This document shows, piece by piece, positions 6,514 to 9,705 of a stretch of DNA of 9,705 bases. The first letter of the stretch is position 1. Every line of letters starts with the position of its first letter. Under the pieces are notes generated by a model, which ran no database searches, had not been told where the DNA came from, and saw only the letters and a list, made by a program, of their open reading frames with translations. A program made the translations under genes and the position numbers. The DNA is from Gemmatimonadota bacterium (GTDB lineage Bacteria; Gemmatimonadota; Gemmatimonadetes; Gemmatimonadales; GWC2-71-9). Where the stretch lies: assembly GCA_003221825.1 (NCBI GenBank), contig QHUE01000156.1, positions 1 to 9,705 on the forward strand, given 5' to 3'.

Positions 6514-7310
6514 CAGCTCTTCCTCATGAGATCGATGAGCCAGCGGTGCATCGCGGCATTGCCGGCCACGATGGAGCCGTTCGCCGCGCCACTGAGCACG
6601 TCCGCGGCGCCGTCGGGCCGCGTGACGATGCCGCCCGCTTCGCGAATGAGCAATGTCCCAGCCGCGATGTCCCAGGGGGCGAGCTCCGGCTCCCAAAAGC
6701 CATCGAGCCTCCCGGCGGCGACATCGGCCAGGTCGAGCGCGGCGGCGCCGGCGCGGCGGATCCCGCTCGCGGCGCCGATCACGGCAGCGAACTGGGCCAT
6801 GTACACATGCAGCACGTTGAGCGTCTTGAACGGAAAGCCCGTCCCGATGAGGGCATGTCTCGGATCCGTCACCGCGGAGACGCTCAGCCGAGTCTCTTCT
6901 TCGAACGCGCCGCCGCCACGCACCGCCCGGTAGGTCCGCTTGCGGGATACGTCGTGGACGACACCTGCCGCCAGCTTGCCGTCGACCATGCAGCCGATGC
7001 TGACCGCATACTGTGGATAGCCGTGCAAGAAGTTGGTCGTGCCATCCAGCGGATCCACGATCCAGACGAGCTCGCCCCGCGCCGGCCGCTTGGGCGACAG
7101 CTCTTCACCCACGATCACGGACTCCGGCTCCTCCCGCATAATCAATTCCGCGATCATCCCCTCGGCCGCGCGATCGACCTCGGTTACGAAATCGTGCTGC
7201 GATTTCTCCGTCCACGTGTGGACGGCGGGGCGCGCGGCGCTCCGCAGATAGTCGGCGGCGCGCAGCGCTGCACGCTCGGCGAGCTTGACTAAGTCGTTGT
7301 ATTCACGCAC
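6513..7310 (-). CDS. suhB: Inositol-1-monophosphatase family protein
   Basis: A 265-aa, Mg2+-dependent phosphatase of the inositol monophosphatase / FIG superfamily (usual length 250-275). Its likely substrate is myo-inositol 1-phosphate or a similar sugar phosphate. Metal-site motifs are intact: GEE at 68-70, WIVDPLDGTTNF at 83-94 (Asp86 and Asp89) and WDIAAG at 213-218 (Asp214). TEVDRAAE (43-50) is the usual N-terminal motif. Histidinol-phosphate phosphatases of the same fold cannot be excluded, and such a role would suit the histidine-linked neighbour. The start is GTG; a GGGG stretch 7 nt upstream is a weak ribosome site. It is co-oriented with the ftcD-type gene, 1-nt overlap, so both are probably one transcript. 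The start lies 11 nt from that of the divergent trpS. Confidence 0.92.
   Translation of the reverse strand: MREYNDLVKLAERAALRAADYLRSAARPAVHTWTEKSQHDFVTEVDRAAEGMIAELIMREEPESVIVGEELSPKRPARGELVWIVDPLDGTTNFLHGYPQYAVSIGCMVDGKLAAGVVHDVSRKRTYRAVRGGGAFEEETRLSVSAVTDPRHALIGTGFPFKTLNVLHVYMAQFAAVIGAASGIRRAGAAALDLADVAAGRLDGFWEPELAPWDIAAGTLLIREAGGIVTRPDGAADVLSGAANGSIVAGNAAMHRWLIDLMRKS
6517..6525 (-). promoter_or_regulatory. Ribosome binding site of the ftcD-type gene
   Basis: On the minus strand GAGGAAGAG lies inside the last codons of suhB, ending 3 nt before the ATG at 6513, with its AGGA core at a normal distance. It shows that the 5' part of the broken gene still has its translation signal. Confidence 0.65.
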
Positions 7311-7321
7311 CTTGTGGCCCC

Positions 7322-8317
7322 GTGGCCTCCATGACCTCGAAACGCGTCTTCAGCGGCATCCAGCCTTCCGGCGAGCTGCACATCGGCAATTACCTCGGCG
7401 CCGTGCAGAACTGGGTGCGCCTGCAAACCCAGCACGACTGCCTGTTTTGCGTCGTTGATCTGCATGCCATCACGCAGCCCTACGACGCCGGGACGCTGTC
7501 GTCGCTGACGATGGACATGGCGGTGAGTCTGTTTGCGGCCGGTCTGGACCCGGACAAGTGCATCGTCTTCGTGCAGTCGCACGTCGCCGAGCACACCGAG
7601 CTCAACTGGCTGCTGACACCCGTGACCCCGCTCGGCGAGCTCGAGCGCCAGACCCAATTCAAGGATAAAGCGCAGCGTCAGGAGAGCGTCGCCCTGGGAT
7701 TGCTGGCCTATCCCGTCCTGCAGGCGGCCGACGTGCTGCTCTATAAAGCTAGCCTGGTACCGGTGGGTGAGGATCAGGTCCAGCATCTCGAGTTGATGCG
7801 GGAGATCGCGCGCCGCTGGAATGCCCGCTACGGCGAAGATTTTTTCCCCGAGCCGCAGCCGCTCCTGACCCAGACCAAGCGGGTGCTGGGCCTCGACGGC
7901 AAAGCCAAGATGTCCAAGAGCTTGGGGAACACGATCGGGCTGTTCGAGTCCCCCGAAGCGATCTGGGAGAAGTTGCGGCCGGCGGCGACCGACCCCGCGC
8001 GCAAGACCCGGAAGGATCCCGGCACCCCGGAGATCTGCAACATCTTCACGCTGCATCACGGGTTCTCGCCGCCGGACACGGTAGCCGACGTCGCGCAGAA
8101 GTGCCGCACTGCGGGGTGGGGCTGTCTCGATTGCAAGCGTGTGCTGGCCGACAACATGATCAAGACGCTGGCGCCGATGCGCGAGCGCGCGGCTGCCTTG
8201 CGGCGCGATCCGAAAGGTGTCCTCGACCGCCTGCGCGACTGCGCGAACCGCGCGCGCACACTCGCGCAGCGCACGATCGCGGAGACCCTCGACAAGATGG
8301 GATTCCTCCATGGGTGA
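7322..8317 (+). CDS. trpS: Tryptophan--tRNA ligase with a four-cysteine (Fe-S type) motif
   Basis: TrpRS (331 aa from GTG 7322, 328 from ATG 7331) charges tRNA-Trp. It is a class I synthetase: the HIGH-type motif is GELHIGN (17-23), preceded by VFSGIQPS. KMSKS is at 196-200, with SLGNTI following. VGEDQVQHLELMREIA (148-163) is the standard Trp-binding region. In the C-terminal helical domain four cysteines, Cys239, Cys261, Cys268 and Cys271, are spaced C-x21-C-x6-C-x2-C. That is nearly the pattern reported to bind a [4Fe-4S] cluster near the anticodon in Thermotoga maritima TrpRS, so an Fe-S cluster is inferred. No good Shine-Dalgarno precedes either start codon; I cannot choose firmly between them. 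It is divergent from suhB, and its end overlaps mgtC by 8 nt. Confidence 0.96.
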   Translation: MASMTSKRVFSGIQPSGELHIGNYLGAVQNWVRLQTQHDCLFCVVDLHAITQPYDAGTLSSLTMDMAVSLFAAGLDPDKCIVFVQSHVAEHTELNWLLTPVTPLGELERQTQFKDKAQRQESVALGLLAYPVLQAADVLLYKASLVPVGEDQVQHLELMREIARRWNARYGEDFFPEPQPLLTQTKRVLGLDGKAKMSKSLGNTIGLFESPEAIWEKLRPAATDPARKTRKDPGTPEICNIFTLHHGFSPPDTVADVAQKCRTAGWGCLDCKRVLADNMIKTLAPMRERAAALRRDPKGVLDRLRDCANRARTLAQRTIAETLDKMGFLHG

Positions 8318-9002
8318 ACTGCTGCAACGCATGGCCCTGGTGTTTCGCCTCGACCTCATGCTGCAGATCGGTCTCGCGACGTTGCTGGGTGGCGCGATCG
8401 GCCTGGAGCGCGAGCTGGGCGGCAAACCGGCGGGCCTCCGAACCAACATTCTCATCTGCATCGGCTCGGTGCTGTACACGCACCTGTCGCTCGCGATGCT
8501 GACGGCAGGGAGTGGAGCGATCGCGCCGGGGACGGATACGACCCGGGTGGCGGCGCAGATCGTCACGGGCGTCGGCTTCATCGGGGCGGGCACCATTCTC
8601 CACGCGCGCGGCGCGGTCGTCGGCCTGACCAGCGCCGCGACCATTTGGGTGGTCGCCGCCATCGGCGTCGCACTCGGCAGCGGCTACTACCTCGAAGGCG
8701 TCGGAACCACCGTCGCGGTCATCGTCGTGCTCGCCGGATTGGGCCGTGTCGAGAAGCTCGTCCAACAGCATTCGATGCAGTCGACCATCACGGTCCACTG
8801 TCGCCCCGGCCCCACCGTGCTGGAGGATCTGGAAACGGCGGTGCGCCGCATGGGACTCGACATTGTGAGCATGTCGAATCGGCAAGAGAACGTCGACCTC
8901 GTGATCGATTTCGAGCTGCGCGGGTCCAAGCGGCTGTACGATCAAGCGATCGTCACGCTCTTGCACCACGACCACGTGCGCACCGTCTCCACCGGAGAGT
9001 GA
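8310..9002 (+). CDS. mgtC: MgtC/SapB family inner-membrane protein
   Basis: A 230-aa membrane protein of the MgtC/SapB family. Family members are linked to Mg2+ limitation, survival in macrophages and control of the F-type ATPase in pathogens; in free-living bacteria their role is mostly unknown. The MgtC domain is at about 17-150, with hydrophobic segments near 17-31, 46-65, 81-98, 105-123 and 130-146. Family motifs are GLERELGGKPAGLRT (31-45), GVGFIGAGTI (87-96) and GLTSAATIW (105-113). A soluble ACT-like tail follows (about 157-226). The ATG at 8310 overlaps the trpS stop by 8 nt (ATGGGTGA), the overlap type seen at rpsE/rpmD; the open frame extends further upstream but without family similarity. 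The end overlaps the next gene by 4 nt. The exact physiological role is unknown. Confidence 0.92.
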   Translation: MGELLQRMALVFRLDLMLQIGLATLLGGAIGLERELGGKPAGLRTNILICIGSVLYTHLSLAMLTAGSGAIAPGTDTTRVAAQIVTGVGFIGAGTILHARGAVVGLTSAATIWVVAAIGVALGSGYYLEGVGTTVAVIVVLAGLGRVEKLVQQHSMQSTITVHCRPGPTVLEDLETAVRRMGLDIVSMSNRQENVDLVIDFELRGSKRLYDQAIVTLLHHDHVRTVSTGE

Positions 9003-9705
9003 GCCCCCCCGCGCGACGTCTCGTCATCGATCTGGCCTCGCCGCGCGCCGCCTGGCGGATTCCGCGACCGAGCGTGGTCGAGATCAAGAACGCGGTCGGC
9101 GCGGGATGGGACGTCCTGGAAGTGAAGGCGCCCGCGGTCTCCGACGGCGATGGGGGGGGCGGGTCGGGATCGCCGGAAGCCATCGCCGCGGCGCGCGGCG
9201 CCGAGGTCTATCTGGGCTTCGGCGTGCCCTCCGGCGTCGCGGCGGCGGCGCAGGACACGCTGCGCTGGGCCCACACCGCCACGGCCGGCGTCGGCTCGAG
9301 CCTCGGGCACATGGGCCGCGGGGTCCTGCTCACGAATTCCGCCGGCGTCCACGCGGAGCCGATGGCGGATTGGGTGATCGCCGCGATCGCCTATTTCACG
9401 CGCGGCCTCGACCGCATGATCGCCGCGCAGCGCCAGGGCCGTTGGGCCAAGGAAGATTTCACGGATGGCGCGATCCCGATGCGCGAGTTTCGGGAGCTGC
9501 GGCTCGGCGTGTTCGGGCTGGGAGGAATCGGGTCGGCGGTCGCGCGCCGCGGGTTGGCACTCGGCATGCAGGTCTCGGGCGTGCGGCGCCGTCCCGAGCG
9601 CGGGGGCGGGGGACCCAAGGGTGTGGAGTGGGTCGGCGGGCTGACCGATCTGCCGCGGCTCGCCGGTGGAAGTGACGTGCTGGTGATTGCCGCGCCGCAC
9701 ACGAG
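8999..9705 (+). CDS. D-isomer-specific 2-hydroxyacid dehydrogenase, NAD-binding (3' end outside window)
   Basis: The frame opens with a GTG that overlaps the mgtC stop (GTGA) and stays open to the window end: 235 codons, no stop. The NSAGVHAEPMADWVIAAI segment (113-130) is the conserved stretch before the nucleotide-binding domain of D-2-hydroxyacid dehydrogenases. LGVFGLGGIGSAVARR (169-184) is the Rossmann fold, with GLGGIG at 173-178. It continues to VLVIAAPHT (227-235), matching the usual strand ending in the Pro-x-Thr region. The catalytic Arg, Glu and His lie beyond the window, so the substrate cannot be told (glyoxylate, hydroxypyruvate, phosphoglycerate or others). A Gly-rich insert (GDGGGGSGS, about 50-58) is coded by a G8 run. 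It is probably cotranscribed with trpS and mgtC. Confidence 0.9.
   Translation, partial: MSPPARRLVIDLASPRAAWRIPRPSVVEIKNAVGAGWDVLEVKAPAVSDGDGGGGSGSPEAIAAARGAEVYLGFGVPSGVAAAAQDTLRWAHTATAGVGSSLGHMGRGVLLTNSAGVHAEPMADWVIAAIAYFTRGLDRMIAAQRQGRWAKEDFTDGAIPMREFRELRLGVFGLGGIGSAVARRGLALGMQVSGVRRRPERGGGGPKGVEWVGGLTDLPRLAGGSDVLVIAAPHT

Noticed and set aside
7285..7313. TTGACT as a -35 box of a trpS promoter
   Set aside because: The hexamer fits, but the bases 16-18 nt downstream (CACCTT region) do not resemble a -10 box; TGTATT at 7298 is too close.
7289..8662. A 457-codon minus-strand frame opposite trpS and mgtC
   Set aside because: Low-complexity shadow with no motif; both sense genes have complete family signatures.
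1..9705. A hidden defence system, mobile element, CRISPR array, tRNA or riboswitch
   Set aside because: The window is covered by housekeeping genes with almost no intergenic space; I saw no direct repeat array, transposase, terminal inverted repeat or cloverleaf.

Overview
This GC-rich bacterial window is almost fully coding; no gene-free stretch exceeds about 20 bases. It starts inside the spc ribosomal-protein operon and ends inside a dehydrogenase gene. The 5' part (1-5262, + strand) reads rpsH (3' end only), rplF, rplR, rpsE, rpmD, rplO, secY, adk, map. These genes are packed end to end, with gaps of 0-10 nt or start/stop overlaps of 1-8 nt, and should be one transcription unit. It supplies 30S and 50S proteins, the Sec translocon channel, adenylate kinase and methionine aminopeptidase. 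The infA-rpmJ-rpsM-rpsK-rpsD-rpoA block that commonly follows map does not follow here.

The second part (5255-7310, - strand) converges on map and overlaps it by 8 nt. It holds suhB (inositol-monophosphatase family) followed, with a 1-nt overlap, by a gene for a formimidoyltransferase-cyclodeaminase (ftcD type, histidine degradation and one-carbon metabolism). The ftcD gene is broken: about 55-60 conserved residues are missing in the middle and the reading frame changes at the same point, so it appears as two ORFs. This is either a real deletion pseudogene or an assembly error.

The third part (7322-9705, + strand) diverges from suhB with only 11-20 nt between the start codons. It contains trpS, an overlapping mgtC-family membrane protein gene, and, overlapping that, the 5' part of a D-isomer-specific 2-hydroxyacid dehydrogenase gene that runs off the window. 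The TrpRS carries a four-cysteine signature (C-x21-C-x6-C-x2-C) close to that of the Fe-S TrpRS described from Thermotoga maritima.

Organism: a high-GC bacterium with long basic, Ala- or Gly-rich tails on ribosomal proteins and a SecY C5 loop of the GVKPG type. Gemmatimonadota or another soil FCB-group lineage is my best guess, at low confidence, because no search was possible. I see no new defence system, mobile element, CRISPR array, tRNA or rRNA. The noteworthy signals are the broken ftcD, the Fe-S-type TrpRS, the disordered S5 extension, and the tight convergent and divergent gene junctions.
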